Numbered from the stretch's first letter, positions 48,897 to 58,635 are shown. The stretch is DNA of 60,675 nt from Rhodoferax sp. (GCA_003133245.1 PKWM01000047.1:1-60675); one strand, 5' to 3'. Made by a program: numbers and translations. The notes: a model not told the origin generated them from the sequence alone.

Positions 48897-50108
48897 TTAC
48901 TTCTTGACAGCTTTCACACGCAGGTCGCCGCCTTTTTTCATGTCTTCTGCATAGGCGTACACCACACGGCTTTGCTTGACTTCACCGAACACCGGGATGT
49001 TGGCAGTGATGGCCTCGTGGTCGTCCTTTGTGAAAGGCTTGTCATAAGTCGTTACTACACCAGCCACCTTGGTCTTAAGGTTTTCCAGCGCTTCCCGGAT
49101 TTTCGGGCCGTCGGTACTATTGGCCTGCTTGATGGCGGCTGCCAGCAGGTAGATAGAGTCATAACCCTGAGCCGCCGACACGGGTGAGTCGATGCGGTTG
49201 TTCTTGGGCTTGAAGGTCTTCAGATAAGCATCAATGAATGCTTTGCGCTTGGGTGTATTGGGCTCCTGAATGAAGGTTTGCGGCATGCGCGCGCCTTCTC
49301 CACCGGGGCCGGCGTTGTCAATGAAGTTAGCCATGGAGAGCGTCCAGCTACCTATCAAGGGCACTTTCCAACCCAGTTTGGTCATACCGTTGGCGATCTG
49401 TGCCAGCTCGGGACCGATGCCGTAGGTCAGTACGACTTCGGCGCCAGCCGCCTTGGCCTTAAGCAGCTGCGCCGTCATGTCCACATCCTTGATGTTGAAT
49501 TTCTCTTCGGCCACCGGCTTGATGCCCTTGGCGGCAAGAGCATTCTCAAGATCTTCGCGCCCGAGCTGACCGTAGTTGGTCGAGTCTGCCAGGATGGCAA
49601 CCTTCTTGAAGCCACGGCGTGTGATCGCTTCGTCAACAATCATGGGCGACTGAATGTTGTCAGCGGCCGCATTGCGAAACACGTAGTTGTCTGCGTCTTT
49701 CGGAAACTGGTGCGTCACAACCGACCCGGTGGCCACGTTGTTCATGACCGGAATCTTGGCTTCCTGAAAGAAACGTTGCGATGCCAGCGAAACACCAGTG
49801 TTGATGTAGCCCACGACCGCCGCTACTTTCTCCTTGTTGATCAGTTCCTCGGCAATCTGCACACCGCGCTCGTTTTTGGCCTCGTCGTCACGCTCGATGA
49901 TCTGTAGCTTGCGCCCCAGCACGCCGCCGGACTTATTGATTTCCTGAACGGCAAGCCTGACGCCATCACGCATGCTCACACCCATCGAAGACGAACCACC
50001 CGTGAATGGGCCGTCCACACCAATTTTGATCGTATCTGCGGCGGCAGCCGTACCGGCAACAACCATGACGGCTGACGCAACGGCCAGTTTTGCAAAACTA
50101 AATTTCAT
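48897..50108 (-). CDS. livK: Branched-chain amino acid ABC binding protein
   Basis: This 403-residue periplasmic binding protein has a signal peptide (MKFSFAKLAVASAVMVVAGT, cleavage near AAAA-DT). The mature part begins DTIKIGVDGPFTGGSSSMGV and contains the VAAVVGYINTGVSLAS strand-turn typical of Leu/Ile/Val-binding proteins. It is the first gene of livK-H-MG-F. The 264 bases upstream (50109-50372) are AT-rich and probably contain the promoter, which could not be pinned down. Confidence 0.92.
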   Translation of the reverse strand: MKFSFAKLAVASAVMVVAGTAAAADTIKIGVDGPFTGGSSSMGVSMRDGVRLAVQEINKSGGVLGRKLQIIERDDEAKNERGVQIAEELINKEKVAAVVGYINTGVSLASQRFFQEAKIPVMNNVATGSVVTHQFPKDADNYVFRNAAADNIQSPMIVDEAITRRGFKKVAILADSTNYGQLGREDLENALAAKGIKPVAEEKFNIKDVDMTAQLLKAKAAGAEVVLTYGIGPELAQIANGMTKLGWKVPLIGSWTLSMANFIDNAGPGGEGARMPQTFIQEPNTPKRKAFIDAYLKTFKPKNNRIDSPVSAAQGYDSIYLLAAAIKQANSTDGPKIREALENLKTKVAGVVTTYDKPFTKDDHEAITANIPVFGEVKQSRVVYAYAEDMKKGGDLRVKAVKK

Positions 50109-50372
50109 TTTGTCTCCAAGTTGATAAACAAATCCCGCGTAACGCGTTTCATTGTACGTAGGTCAGACTGTGCTCTTCTAGGTAAAAACCCTAACAAAAA
50201 TATTTTTAAATCACAAGTGTTTTTACTCTATCAGCTAATGCTGTGCCGACACCCACTTTGATGGAGATTCATTAACAGACAGGCTGTAGGGCCACAAAGG
50301 CGATTGGCGCTATCACGGTCTGCCCTGGCGCCAGGGCTGAAGTACTGCCAACACTTTGGTGATAATCGCGCC

Positions 50373-51143
50373 ATGACATTTTTAGCCATTGATGTTGGCA
50401 ACACGCGCCTGAAATGGGCGCGTTACGCTTTCCCCCACCCCAGTGCGCCGGTATTGGCGCAAGGTGTCGAGTTTCTTGACAATATTGACAAGCTGTCCGA
50501 AGGTGGCTGGGCTACGCTGGCTCCTCCAAAACACATGCTGGGTTGCATTGTGGCGGGCGACGCCGTCCGGCGCCGCGTCGAGGAACAAATGGAAATTTGG
50601 GACGTTGCCGCGCAGTGGGTGGTGCCGAGCGCGGCGGAGGCCGGCCTCATCAACGGCTACGACCATCCGACGCGCCTCGGTGCGGATCGCTGGGTGGCCA
50701 TGATCGGGGCTTGGCATCGCTCGTTCGGCGCTGGCCCGGCGCGACCGATGGTAGTGGTGATGGTGGGCACTGCCGTGACGGTCGATGCGATTGACCCCAG
50801 CGGCAAGTTTTTGGGTGGCCTGATTCTGCCCGGCCATGGCATTATGCTGCGCGCACTTGAGACCGGCACTGCCGGGCTGCATGTGCCCACCGGTGAGGTC
50901 TGTGAGTTTCCCACTAACACCAGCGATGCGCTCACCAGTGGTGGCACCTACGCCATTGCCGGTGCCGTGGAGCGCATGGTGCAGCATTTGCGCAGCCACT
51001 GCGGCGTTGAGCCAAAATGCGTCATGGCCGGTGGTGCCGGCTGGAAAATGGCCCCCAGCCTGTCGCTGCAATTTGAGCTGGTGGACAACCTGATTTTTGA
51101 CGGCCTGCTGGAGTTGGCGGCACGGCGCTTCAATGGCAATTAA
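50373..51143 (+). CDS. coaX: Type III pantothenate kinase
   Basis: CoaX phosphorylates pantothenate, the first step of CoA synthesis. The 256 residues start [20 protein letters not shown] (phosphate motif DVGNTRLKW), followed by [12 protein letters not shown] and [14 protein letters not shown] with the catalytic aspartate region, [14 protein letters not shown] and AGGAGWKM. The start at 50373 replaces a longer frame with no family similarity. It is convergent with the M20 gene, overlapping by four bases. Confidence 0.93.
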   Translation: MTFLAIDVGNTRLKWARYAFPHPSAPVLAQGVEFLDNIDKLSEGGWATLAPPKHMLGCIVAGDAVRRRVEEQMEIWDVAAQWVVPSAAEAGLINGYDHPTRLGADRWVAMIGAWHRSFGAGPARPMVVVMVGTAVTVDAIDPSGKFLGGLILPGHGIMLRALETGTAGLHVPTGEVCEFPTNTSDALTSGGTYAIAGAVERMVQHLRSHCGVEPKCVMAGGAGWKMAPSLSLQFELVDNLIFDGLLELAARRFNGN

Positions 51144-52333
51144 GCGTCTGCCTTGAGCCAGGCCTCGGCCAGACGCACCCAATAAGTGGCACCGATCGGA
51201 ATCAATTCATCGTTAAAGTCGTAACTCGGGTTGTGCAGCATACAGGGGCCCTCGCCGTGGCCCATGTCCCGATGCGCGCCATCACCATTGCCGATGAAAC
51301 AGTAGCAACCGGGTTTGACCTGGAGCAGGTAAGAGAAATCTTCGGCGCCCATGGTCGGCTCCTGTAGCACCACATGGTCTGCTCCCACAATGTCGGCCAT
51401 CACCTGTCGCGCAAACGCTGCTTCTCTGACGCTGTTGATGGTGGGCGGGTAGTTGCGGACAAACTCAAACACGCAGGTCATGTCGAACGCGGCACAGGTG
51501 TGCTCGGCAATGGTCTTCATGCGCTGTTCGATCAGGTCCAGAACTTCGGTGCTGAAAGTGCGCACGGTGCCCTGTAGCTCACAGCGCTCGGGGATCACGT
51601 TGGTCGCCTCGCCGGCGTGGATCATGGTGACGGAGATCACGCCGGCATCCATCGGCTTTTTATTGCGGCTGATGATGGTTTGAAAAGCCTGCACCATCTG
51701 GCACGCCAGCGGCACCGGGTCCAGGCCGTTATGCGGTGCCGCTGCATGGCCGCCCTTGCCATGAATGGTGATCTTGAACTCGTTGCTGGATGCCATCACC
51801 GGTCCGCTGGCAACGGCAAATTGGCCGACTTCAAAGCCGGGCCAGTTGTGCATGCCGAACACGGCTTGCATTGGAAACTGGTCAAACAAACCGTCCTTGA
51901 TCATCTCGCGGGCACCGCCGCCGCCTTCTTCGGCCGGTTGAAAAATAAGATAGACCGTTCCGTCAAAGTTGCGATTGCTGGCTAAATGCTGTGCCGCCGC
52001 CAGCAGCATCGCGGTGTGGCCGTCGTGGCCGCAAGCATGCATCTTGCCGGGCTGTGTGCTGGTATGGTTGAAAGTATTGGACTCCTGCATCGGCAGCGCG
52101 TCCATGTCGGCGCGCAAGCCAACGGCCCGAGCGGAGTTGCCATTTTTGACGATACCCACCACGCCGGTGGTGCCAAGACCACGATGGATCGCAATGCCCC
52201 ACTCGGTGAGCTTGTTGGCTACCAGGTCGGCCGTGCGGACTTCTTCAAAACACAATTCGGGATGAGCGTGAATCTCACGCCGAAGGCTGGCCACGCTGGC
52301 CGCTTGCGTGACGATGGAATCAATGAGTTTCAT
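51140..52333 (-). CDS. M20-family amidohydrolase (hippurate hydrolase-like)
   Basis: This 397-residue metal-dependent amidase of the M20D group removes acyl groups from N-acyl amino acids such as hippurate. Metal-binding motifs are [29 protein letters not shown] and the C-terminal [10 protein letters not shown]. The dimerisation domain lies between about residues 185 and 300 ([19 protein letters not shown]). The ATG at 52333 gives [20 protein letters not shown], the common start. The cellular substrate is not known. Confidence 0.88.
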   Translation of the reverse strand: MKLIDSIVTQAASVASLRREIHAHPELCFEEVRTADLVANKLTEWGIAIHRGLGTTGVVGIVKNGNSARAVGLRADMDALPMQESNTFNHTSTQPGKMHACGHDGHTAMLLAAAQHLASNRNFDGTVYLIFQPAEEGGGGAREMIKDGLFDQFPMQAVFGMHNWPGFEVGQFAVASGPVMASSNEFKITIHGKGGHAAAPHNGLDPVPLACQMVQAFQTIISRNKKPMDAGVISVTMIHAGEATNVIPERCELQGTVRTFSTEVLDLIEQRMKTIAEHTCAAFDMTCVFEFVRNYPPTINSVREAAFARQVMADIVGADHVVLQEPTMGAEDFSYLLQVKPGCYCFIGNGDGAHRDMGHGEGPCMLHNPSYDFNDELIPIGATYWVRLAEAWLKADA

Positions 52334-52481
52334 GGCATCTCCTAGGACGGCAAGTCTATCGCCATGCGCAAGACCCGGTCGAGCCATGGGTCAAGGTGCT
52401 GCCGACAGCTCCAGTGTGGCTTGTGTCTCTATACTTCAGTCCTGATTTCAAACTCATGATCGAAACCATTCTCCATTTTTA

Positions 52482-54548
52482 ATGTACTCCGTCACTACAA
52501 CGCAGGTCTTGGGCGCCTGCCCGCACGATTGCCCGGACACCTGCTCGCTGCTCACCACCGTCGCGGACGGCGTCGCCACCAAGGTGCAGGGCAACCCGAA
52601 GCATCCGCACACCGCCGGCTTTGTGTGTACCAAGGTCCTGCGCTATACCGAGCGCACTTATCATCCGCAGCGCCTGCTGCATCCGCTCAAGAGGGTCGGC
52701 GCCAAAGGGGCAGGCCAATTTGAGCGCGTGAGCTGGGAGGCTGCATTGCAAGACATTGCCGCTCGACTGCAAGCGATCGTTCGTCGCAGCCCGGAGGCGG
52801 CGCAGGCTGTTGTGCCCTACAGCTACGCCGGCACCATGGGGCTGGTGCAGGGCGAGGGCATGGCAGCGCGCTTTTTCCACAAGCTGGGAGCTTCCTTGCT
52901 CTATCGCACGATCTGCTCTACCGCTGGCGGTGAGGCCTTGACCTACACACTGGGCGCCAAGGTCGGCATGCGTCTGGAATTTTTTGCCGAGTCGAAATTG
53001 ATCCTGATCTGGGGCAGCAACTCGGTGACCAGCAACCTGCACTTCTGGCGCTACGCCCAGAAGGCCAAACACAGCGGCGCCAAGCTGATCTGCATCGATC
53101 CGCGGCGCACCGAAACGGCGGACAAATGCGACGAACACATTGCGCTGCTGCCCGGCACCGACGGTGCTCTGGCGCTGGCTTTGATGCACGAACTGATTAA
53201 GAACGACTGGCTCGATCACGACTACCTGGTGCGTTACACGCTGGGTTGGGATTTGCTACGCGAACGCGCCCTGCAGTGGCCGCCCGAACGCGCCGCGCTG
53301 GTATGTGGCATTACCCCCGAGCAGATCCGCGCCCTGGCAGCAGATTACGGCGCCTGTGTCGCCACTGGGCAAGCTGCTGCGATCCGCATCAACTATGGCC
53401 TACAGCGCGTGCACGGCGGTGCCAATGCGGTGCGCCTGATCGCTTCGCTGCCGGCCTTGATCGGCGCCTGGCGCCAGCGTGCGGGTGGGATGTTGTTGTC
53501 GAGTTCGGGCGCCTTTCCGATCCAAAAAGCAGTGCTGCAACGGCCCGACCTGCTGGCCGGGCGCACGCCACGCAGCATCAACATGGCCACCATAGGGAAT
53601 GACCTGCTACGCCCGACGAGCAAGGATTTTGGCCCGGCGATCAAGGCGCTGATCGTCTATGACAGCAACCCGGTAGCGATTGCGCCTGAATCGGCCAAGG
53701 TGGTGCAAGGTTTTTCGCGGCCTGATCTTTTTACCGTGGTGCTGGAGCAATTTCAAACCGATACCGCCGACTACGCCGATTACATCCTGCCTGCTACCAC
53801 GCAGCTTGAGCATTGGGATGTACATGCCAGTTACGGCCACACCGATGTGCTGCTCAACCAACCGGCCATTGCGCCGCTGGGCGAGGCCAAACCGAATGCG
53901 CAAATCTTTCGTGAGCTCGCCGCTCACATGGGCTACACCGAGCCCTGCTTTGCCGAAGATGACCTCACGCTGTGCCGCACTGCTTATGGCAATGCAGTCA
54001 ATTTTGACAAGTTGCTGGACCAGGGTTTTGTTACATTGACGACCAAAGAAGCGCCCTTTGCCGATGGCAACTTCCCCACGCCTTCGGGCCAATGCGAGTT
54101 CTTCAGTGAACGGCTGGCAGCGCTCGGGTTCGACGGTCTGCCTGACCATGTACCCAACCACGAAGCGTTCAACTCGTCGCCGCAGTATCCGCTGGCCATG
54201 ATCTCGCCGCCAGCGCGCAATTTTCTCAACTCGACTTTCGTCAATGTGCAAAGCCTGCGTGAACTCCAGGGCGAGCCGCTGCTGGAAATGCATGCGCTTG
54301 ACGCGGCAGCGCGTGGTCTGCAAAGCGGTGATACCGTGCGCGTTTTCAATCAGCGTGGCGTCTATCTGTGCAAGCTCAAAATCTCGCCGCGCGCCCGAAC
54401 CGGCGTGGTCTATGGCTTGAGCGTCTGGTGGCGCAAGCTGGGCCTGAACGGCACCAACGTGAATCAGCTCACCAGTCAAAATCTGACCGACCTTGGGGCC
54501 GGTCCGACCTTTTACGATTGTCTGGTGCAGGTTGAAAAAGCGAACTAA
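52482..54548 (+). CDS. Molybdopterin-dependent oxidoreductase
   Basis: This 688-residue protein of the DMSO reductase superfamily is a formate-dehydrogenase/assimilatory type without partner subunits here. Cysteines at 13, 17, 21 and 49 (C-x3-C-x3-C-x27-C) would bind a [4Fe-4S] cluster. A cysteine at about 146 (RTICSTAGG) may be close to or ligate molybdenum. A C-terminal molybdopterin-dinucleotide-binding domain is visible (HALDAAARGLQSGDTVRVFN). No twin-arginine signal is present, so it is probably cytoplasmic. The substrate is unknown. Confidence 0.85.
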   Translation: MYSVTTTQVLGACPHDCPDTCSLLTTVADGVATKVQGNPKHPHTAGFVCTKVLRYTERTYHPQRLLHPLKRVGAKGAGQFERVSWEAALQDIAARLQAIVRRSPEAAQAVVPYSYAGTMGLVQGEGMAARFFHKLGASLLYRTICSTAGGEALTYTLGAKVGMRLEFFAESKLILIWGSNSVTSNLHFWRYAQKAKHSGAKLICIDPRRTETADKCDEHIALLPGTDGALALALMHELIKNDWLDHDYLVRYTLGWDLLRERALQWPPERAALVCGITPEQIRALAADYGACVATGQAAAIRINYGLQRVHGGANAVRLIASLPALIGAWRQRAGGMLLSSSGAFPIQKAVLQRPDLLAGRTPRSINMATIGNDLLRPTSKDFGPAIKALIVYDSNPVAIAPESAKVVQGFSRPDLFTVVLEQFQTDTADYADYILPATTQLEHWDVHASYGHTDVLLNQPAIAPLGEAKPNAQIFRELAAHMGYTEPCFAEDDLTLCRTAYGNAVNFDKLLDQGFVTLTTKEAPFADGNFPTPSGQCEFFSERLAALGFDGLPDHVPNHEAFNSSPQYPLAMISPPARNFLNSTFVNVQSLRELQGEPLLEMHALDAAARGLQSGDTVRVFNQRGVYLCKLKISPRARTGVVYGLSVWWRKLGLNGTNVNQLTSQNLTDLGAGPTFYDCLVQVEKAN

Positions 54549-54596
54549 GCCGCCGCAAGCAAGGCCTGGTGCCGCCGCCAGCGGTTAACGCCGTTC

Positions 54597-55244
54597 TCAC
54601 AAACTCGACACAAATTCAAACGGCTCTGGGCGCAGCTTCGCTGGTTTACGCGTGGACGCTGTGCCCACGTTGATGAAACACACCGCTTCCTCACCGGCCT
54701 GCAACTGGAACAGCTCGCGCATACGCGCTGACGACATCGCCTGGCCACTGGTGAGGCCGCTGCCAAACTCCATGCTGTGCGCACTGAGCAAAATATTCTG
54801 GATGGCGCAGCCCAGCGACACCATGCGCTGCAACATCGGAATGTCGGGCTCACGCGGCCCCAGACATGCCACTGCCAGCATCAATAAAGGGGCGCGATAA
54901 GCCTTTTCGCGCGCGGCGGCGATTTGTGCCAGAGTGGCGCTGGCATCGCGATCCACCAAGGCTTGTGCAAACACTTCTGCCAGCTCTGAGCGTTTGTGTT
55001 CTGGCACCAGCACAAAGCGCCATGGCCGCAAGCGAGCATGGTCAGGCGCAGCCGCCGCAGCGCGAAACAGTTGATCGATTTGCGTAGCCGATGGTCCCGG
55101 CGCGCTCAGGCATTTGGGCAAAATGTTTTGCCGCGAAGTGATTAGCGCTTCGGCAAAAATGGCTTCCTGGCTCAAGCTTGCAGCGGCAACATCAGACGGT
55201 TCTGGCTGCGAAATAGCTTCACTTTGTTTGAGCGGCGCACTCAT
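54597..55244 (-). CDS. Nitroreductase family protein (YdjA-like)
   Basis: The 215-residue FMN-dependent protein has family features LITSRQNILPKCLSAPGPSA, AAAAAPDHARLRPWRFVLVP (FMN contact region), MVSLGCAIQNILLSAHSMEFGSG and the C-terminal CFINVGTAS strand. The size and the DHARLRPWRF motif fit the minimal YdjA type. It has an N-terminal extension of about 30 residues. It is convergent with the molybdopterin enzyme; no operon partner. Confidence 0.85.
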   Translation of the reverse strand: MSAPLKQSEAISQPEPSDVAAASLSQEAIFAEALITSRQNILPKCLSAPGPSATQIDQLFRAAAAAPDHARLRPWRFVLVPEHKRSELAEVFAQALVDRDASATLAQIAAAREKAYRAPLLMLAVACLGPREPDIPMLQRMVSLGCAIQNILLSAHSMEFGSGLTSGQAMSSARMRELFQLQAGEEAVCFINVGTASTRKPAKLRPEPFEFVSSL

Positions 55245-55281
55245 GACTTGTCACCTCGCAAAATCGGAACCCGGACCACTC

Positions 55282-55442
55282 GTACTCAGACACAGAAATA
55301 TCGAAACATGAAAGCGCGTCTTCGCACCCATGCCGTCGTTGCAAATCCTCGCCATAGCCACAGCTATGTCTGCGGTTTGCGCCTAGGCCTGAGCGCGAAT
55401 CCATCACTTTCATTTTGTTCCGATACCTCTGTGTCTGAGTAC
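55282..55442. repeat. 161-bp palindromic (MITE-like) element
   Basis: The terminal inverted repeats begin GTACTCAGACACAGA and end with the complement TCTGTGTCTGAGTAC. Similarity continues inward (TATCG-AACA-GAAA), and the centre forms another hairpin (CATAGC-CACA-GCTATG). The whole element is one large imperfect palindrome without a transposase gene. It lies between the nitroreductase and the broken sigma gene. Confidence 0.8.
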
Positions 55443-55535
55443 TAGACATTTGATTTTAGGGTCACGCAGAATATGAGAGGAAAATGGAAACTTCCTTGAA
55501 GTTAAACCCCAAGAAATATCTTGACTCCAACTACC

Positions 55536-56137
55536 ATGAACTGCTTGACCGCCGCCTGGACCGCCCACCAAAGCGAGTTGCGCGGCTGGCTACGCCGTCG
55601 ACTGGGTAATGTCGCGGAAGCTGATGACCTGTTGCAAGATCTTTTTCTCAAGGCCTTGCGCCAGGGCGAGCGGTTTTGCTCGGTGCACAACGCCCGCGCC
55701 TGGCTGTTTGAGGTGGCACGCAACACGCTGGCCGACAAGCTGCGCGTGGTCGGCTGGGCATCGCATGCGAAGCCGTCCTGGGCGTGGCACGCAACACGCT
55801 GGCCGACAAGCTGCGCGTGGCACGTGACACGGTGCAGTTGCCCGAGGACCTGGCAGCACCGTCAGACGAGCTTGAGACCGTGGACAACTTGACTGCCTGC
55901 TTGCCGCGCGTGCTCAGTGAGTTAAGCGCCGAAGACCGCGAGGCCATTACGCTGTGCGACTTGCAAGGCATGGCGCAAGCCGACTTTGCCGCCACCATGG
56001 GTTTGAGTCTGAGTGCGGCGAAGTCGCGTGTGCAGCGAGCACGCCAACGGTTGAAACAACGCATGACGCAAGTCTGCCAGGTGCAGCTTGATCATGCGGG
56101 CCGTGTGAGCGACTTTGTACCGCGTCGACCGCTCTGA
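55536..56137 (+). pseudogene. ECF sigma factor gene broken by 71-bp duplication
   Basis: The 5' part encodes sigma region 2 (NVAEADDLLQDLFLKALRQG) and the 3' part region 4 (LSAEDREAITLCDLQGMAQA, then a helix-turn-helix ending AKSRVQRARQRL). They are in different frames because a 37-base sequence occurs at 55713-55749 and again at 55784-55820, 71 bases apart. Removing one copy plus the 34-base spacer restores a continuous protein of about 176 residues, of SigZ-like type. The gene is off as sequenced but could revert by recombination between the repeats. An anti-sigma gene is not visible nearby. Confidence 0.8.
55713..55820 (+). repeat. 37-bp direct repeats inside the sigma gene
   Basis: Identical copies at 55713-55749 and 55784-55820 start GTGGCACGCAACACGC and end GCTGCGCGTGG. 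The 34-base spacer between them (TCGGCTGGGCATCGCATGCG onward) is not repeated elsewhere in the window as far as I can see. Confidence 0.9.
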
Positions 56138-56177
56138 ATGCGGCATACATACCTTCACCTAAATCGAGCATGAGCAA

Positions 56178-56846
56178 TCAGGTGCCAGACTTGACCAACA
56201 TGGGCTCGATGATGCCTCTGGCCTGGTCCAGGCAGTGCGCAAAAGATCGCTGAGGCCCAATGGTGTCTATGGCGTCAAATTCTGCCCTGGCAAAGTCCGC
56301 ACGCTTTTCAAGACCCTGCAAGAACGCGGCACCGTGTTTACCGAAAAATGGCGCCGCCTTTTCGATGGCTTCTGGCTCGGCGTCTGCTACGGCGCACAGG
56401 TCAAACAAATCCCGAGCCTTGGATTGGTTTCCGCGGTGCCACATTTTCTTGGCGATGATTTCGGCACAGGTCTCGAATTTGATGTCGCGTCCAGCATAAG
56501 ACCGGACATCAAACGGTTGATCGGTTAGCGCACTACCGACCACGATGTCAATTTCACCGGTCGGCAAGAAAAATTTCACGAACTCCGCGTTCTCTTCATA
56601 GTCGCTGCTGACCTGTTCTGCCACATCGCTCAGTCGCGGATTGACGTAACCCAGGTATTGAGGATCGGGCACGAAGAGGTCTATGTCTTTGCTTTGGCGG
56701 TGACCAATCCGAAGCATGAGCACCGTACCGCCGCCAAAGGTCCACAAGGGTTTTTGGACTTGACTTTCCAGATGTGCCATCAGTTTGAGTGCCTGCGGGA
56801 ATAGCTCGGTCCACACACCCGGCCGGGTAAGGTCGATGGCGCTCAT
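56178..56846 (-). CDS. AbiEii/AbiGii-type nucleotidyltransferase (putative toxin)
   Basis: The 222-residue protein shows the nucleotidyltransferase-fold signature FGGGTVLMLRIGHRQSKDID, then LFVPD (about residues 39-63), as in AbiEii toxins, which transfer nucleotides to tRNA. The lysine/aspartate segment ETCAEIIAKKMWHRGNQSKA, then RDLFDL, is also typical. The ATG overlaps the stop of the upstream XRE gene (ATGA), so the two are translationally coupled. The partner is an XRE-type regulator rather than the usual AbiEi protein. It is likely a toxin-antitoxin or abortive-infection module. Confidence 0.8.
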   Translation of the reverse strand: MSAIDLTRPGVWTELFPQALKLMAHLESQVQKPLWTFGGGTVLMLRIGHRQSKDIDLFVPDPQYLGYVNPRLSDVAEQVSSDYEENAEFVKFFLPTGEIDIVVGSALTDQPFDVRSYAGRDIKFETCAEIIAKKMWHRGNQSKARDLFDLCAVADAEPEAIEKAAPFFGKHGAAFLQGLEKRADFARAEFDAIDTIGPQRSFAHCLDQARGIIEPMLVKSGT

Positions 56847-57352
56847 AGCCAAAGCTCCCGGCTACTTTTGAATTGATGGGCCAGTGCTCTCATCTTTTTC
56901 CAAACCTGGGTGCGGTCAACACCAAGCTCTTCATGGAGTTCCTCGACCACAGCGGCCAACAGTGAAACGGGAGCCTCCTCCAACAAGGTGTGCATGTGCG
57001 GCATGAACTCAGGCGGCACGGCTCCTGTGGAGAGTGAGTCCCGCAACTGGTCAGCACTCATCGCCACCCGGTAGCTCACGCCAGCCGTATGGGCGGCGAG
57101 GTCCAACGCCGAACTCTTCGCGTCCCTGCTTTTTAAGTGCCTGGGCCGGGGCGCGGCAACGATCATGGATAAGCCCAACACCCCCAGAAGCTTGGACGCA
57201 CGAGTCAGGCTGAGGTCGTTGATGGTGCCGTTTTCGACCTGGTTGACGGTCGCGCGCGACAGCCCACTGAGCTTGGCCAGCGTGGTTTGGGTCAGGCCCA
57301 TATCCGAACGACGGGTGCGCACGGTTGATCCGAGTTCTTGAATGGCAGACAT
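56843..57352 (-). CDS. XRE-family regulator, putative antitoxin
   Basis: The 169-residue protein has an N-terminal XRE helix-turn-helix (LGSTVRTRRSDMGLTQTTLA, then KLSGLSRATVNQVENG, about 7-42). A C-terminal part of about 100 residues, unlike short antitoxins, has repeated leucine-rich helices (LLAAVVEELHEELGVDRTQV). It probably represses its own operon and neutralises the nucleotidyltransferase. Upstream, 57353-57400 is AT-rich (TTATCAAATTGTGGG, AAATGTCAAATATATTCGAC) and probably contains the promoter. Confidence 0.8.
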   Translation of the reverse strand: MSAIQELGSTVRTRRSDMGLTQTTLAKLSGLSRATVNQVENGTINDLSLTRASKLLGVLGLSMIVAAPRPRHLKSRDAKSSALDLAAHTAGVSYRVAMSADQLRDSLSTGAVPPEFMPHMHTLLEEAPVSLLAAVVEELHEELGVDRTQVWKKMRALAHQFKSSRELWL

Positions 57353-57399
57353 AGCCTGAACTTATCAAATTGTGGGTTAAATGTCAAATATATTCGACA

Positions 57400-57846
57400 A
57401 ATATGTTCTGATGCAAACGCAGCAGCCCTGTGCAGCGGTCAGTGTTAGCGGCTGGGTATCAGCCGTCGCATGGTGATCTATTACCGTACGGCGCACAAAG
57501 CGATCCCCCGGTCCATCTGGTTGGCCTGCTTGGGCTGGGAGGTGATGCGTCCCAAGGCACGAATGCTTCCTCGTGAGCTACCCTCGGCAAGAGAATACGC
57601 AACCGCCCACGCCTGAAGCCCTACCGTGCGGGGCATGGAAGTAAGCATCGCGATGCTGCGCACCTGCCCGGATTGCGAAGGTCCGCTGGCGCACGGGCGC
57701 GAGCAGGCTGTCAAGTGCGGGAGGTTCACAGCCCGCTTCCAAGGCGCTCACTGCAGCTACGCCAGCGAATCCTCGCTCTGCCTGCCGCTTCTCGCCTGAT
57801 CCACCGATGATCAAGGGGTAACATCAGCGCAGAAAATATTGGAAAA
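57400..57846. other. About 450 bases without a recognised gene
   Basis: High GC and open frames on both strands suggest former coding sequence, but no protein family could be recognised. It separates the XRE/AbiEii pair from an AT-rich block and may be a remnant of a mobile or deleted gene. Confidence 0.35.
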
Positions 57847-58389
57847 ATGTATGAACTTTGTCTGTCAACTGAAATGAGCAGCAGCGAATGGGCGGCGTGG
57901 GTCCAGGCTTTTGGCGCGACTGTTGCCGTTTTTGCTGGGGCTGTAGGGATTTGGTGGCAAAACCATCAAATGAAGAAACTGACCCGTACGCGAAATGTCG
58001 AAAAAATTCGAGCAGTCGCGATGATCGTCAGGATCGCCGCCGATGCAGTAGAGCAGTGGCTAGATCTGTGGCAGGGTGATGAGCCGCCTAGCCTTGACGC
58101 TGCTCAACATTGTTGGGTGACCTTTCAGTTGGCTACCGAAGAGATGAAGAAGCTCGGCATGGAACAGGTCCTTTATGCTGCAATCGTTGGTAACCTAATT
58201 CAGTCCAAAGAATGTGCCCGACAGATTTCCGAGGCCGTCGGGTCGGCGTATGCCAGCATCCCGAGTGATGAAATTGTTTCGAACCTGCGGGTAAACATAC
58301 ACGATTTGTATTATTACGAAGAATGTATGCATTCCGAGGCCAGGAGAATCGGTGATGGGCAACCTGCTACAAATACCGATGACGCGTGA
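57847..58389 (+). CDS. Single-span membrane protein of unknown function
   Basis: The 180-residue protein has one hydrophobic segment near its N-terminus (AWVQAFGATVAVFAGAVGIW, about residues 16-35) followed by a positive cluster (KKLTRTRNVEKIR). This predicts a membrane anchor with a cytoplasmic helical domain. GGAAAA precedes the ATG. No family is recognised. Such anchored helical proteins are common cargo in accessory regions. Confidence 0.6.
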   Translation: MYELCLSTEMSSSEWAAWVQAFGATVAVFAGAVGIWWQNHQMKKLTRTRNVEKIRAVAMIVRIAADAVEQWLDLWQGDEPPSLDAAQHCWVTFQLATEEMKKLGMEQVLYAAIVGNLIQSKECARQISEAVGSAYASIPSDEIVSNLRVNIHDLYYYEECMHSEARRIGDGQPATNTDDA

Positions 58390-58635
58390 CTTCGTGCAAG
58401 TGCCCACTTAGATTTTGAGTAGTGATCGCACTTTTTTATTACTCGTAGGCATTTGTCGTCCTGATTTTGTGGGCTGGTTGAAGGGAAAGGTAAATAATGA
58501 ATTTTTTTCAACTTATAACTCAATGAAATAAATCAGTCGCGAGCGGGGCAAACAGTGAGAAGTAGGGTTATACAGATGTACCATAGATAACTTTAGAATC
58601 AAAATTGTATCTGTGTTTATTAGGAGCGTAAATCA

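Noticed and set aside
57847..58389. Holin or toxin assignment for the single-span protein
   Set aside because: A single membrane segment alone does not support it; left as unknown.
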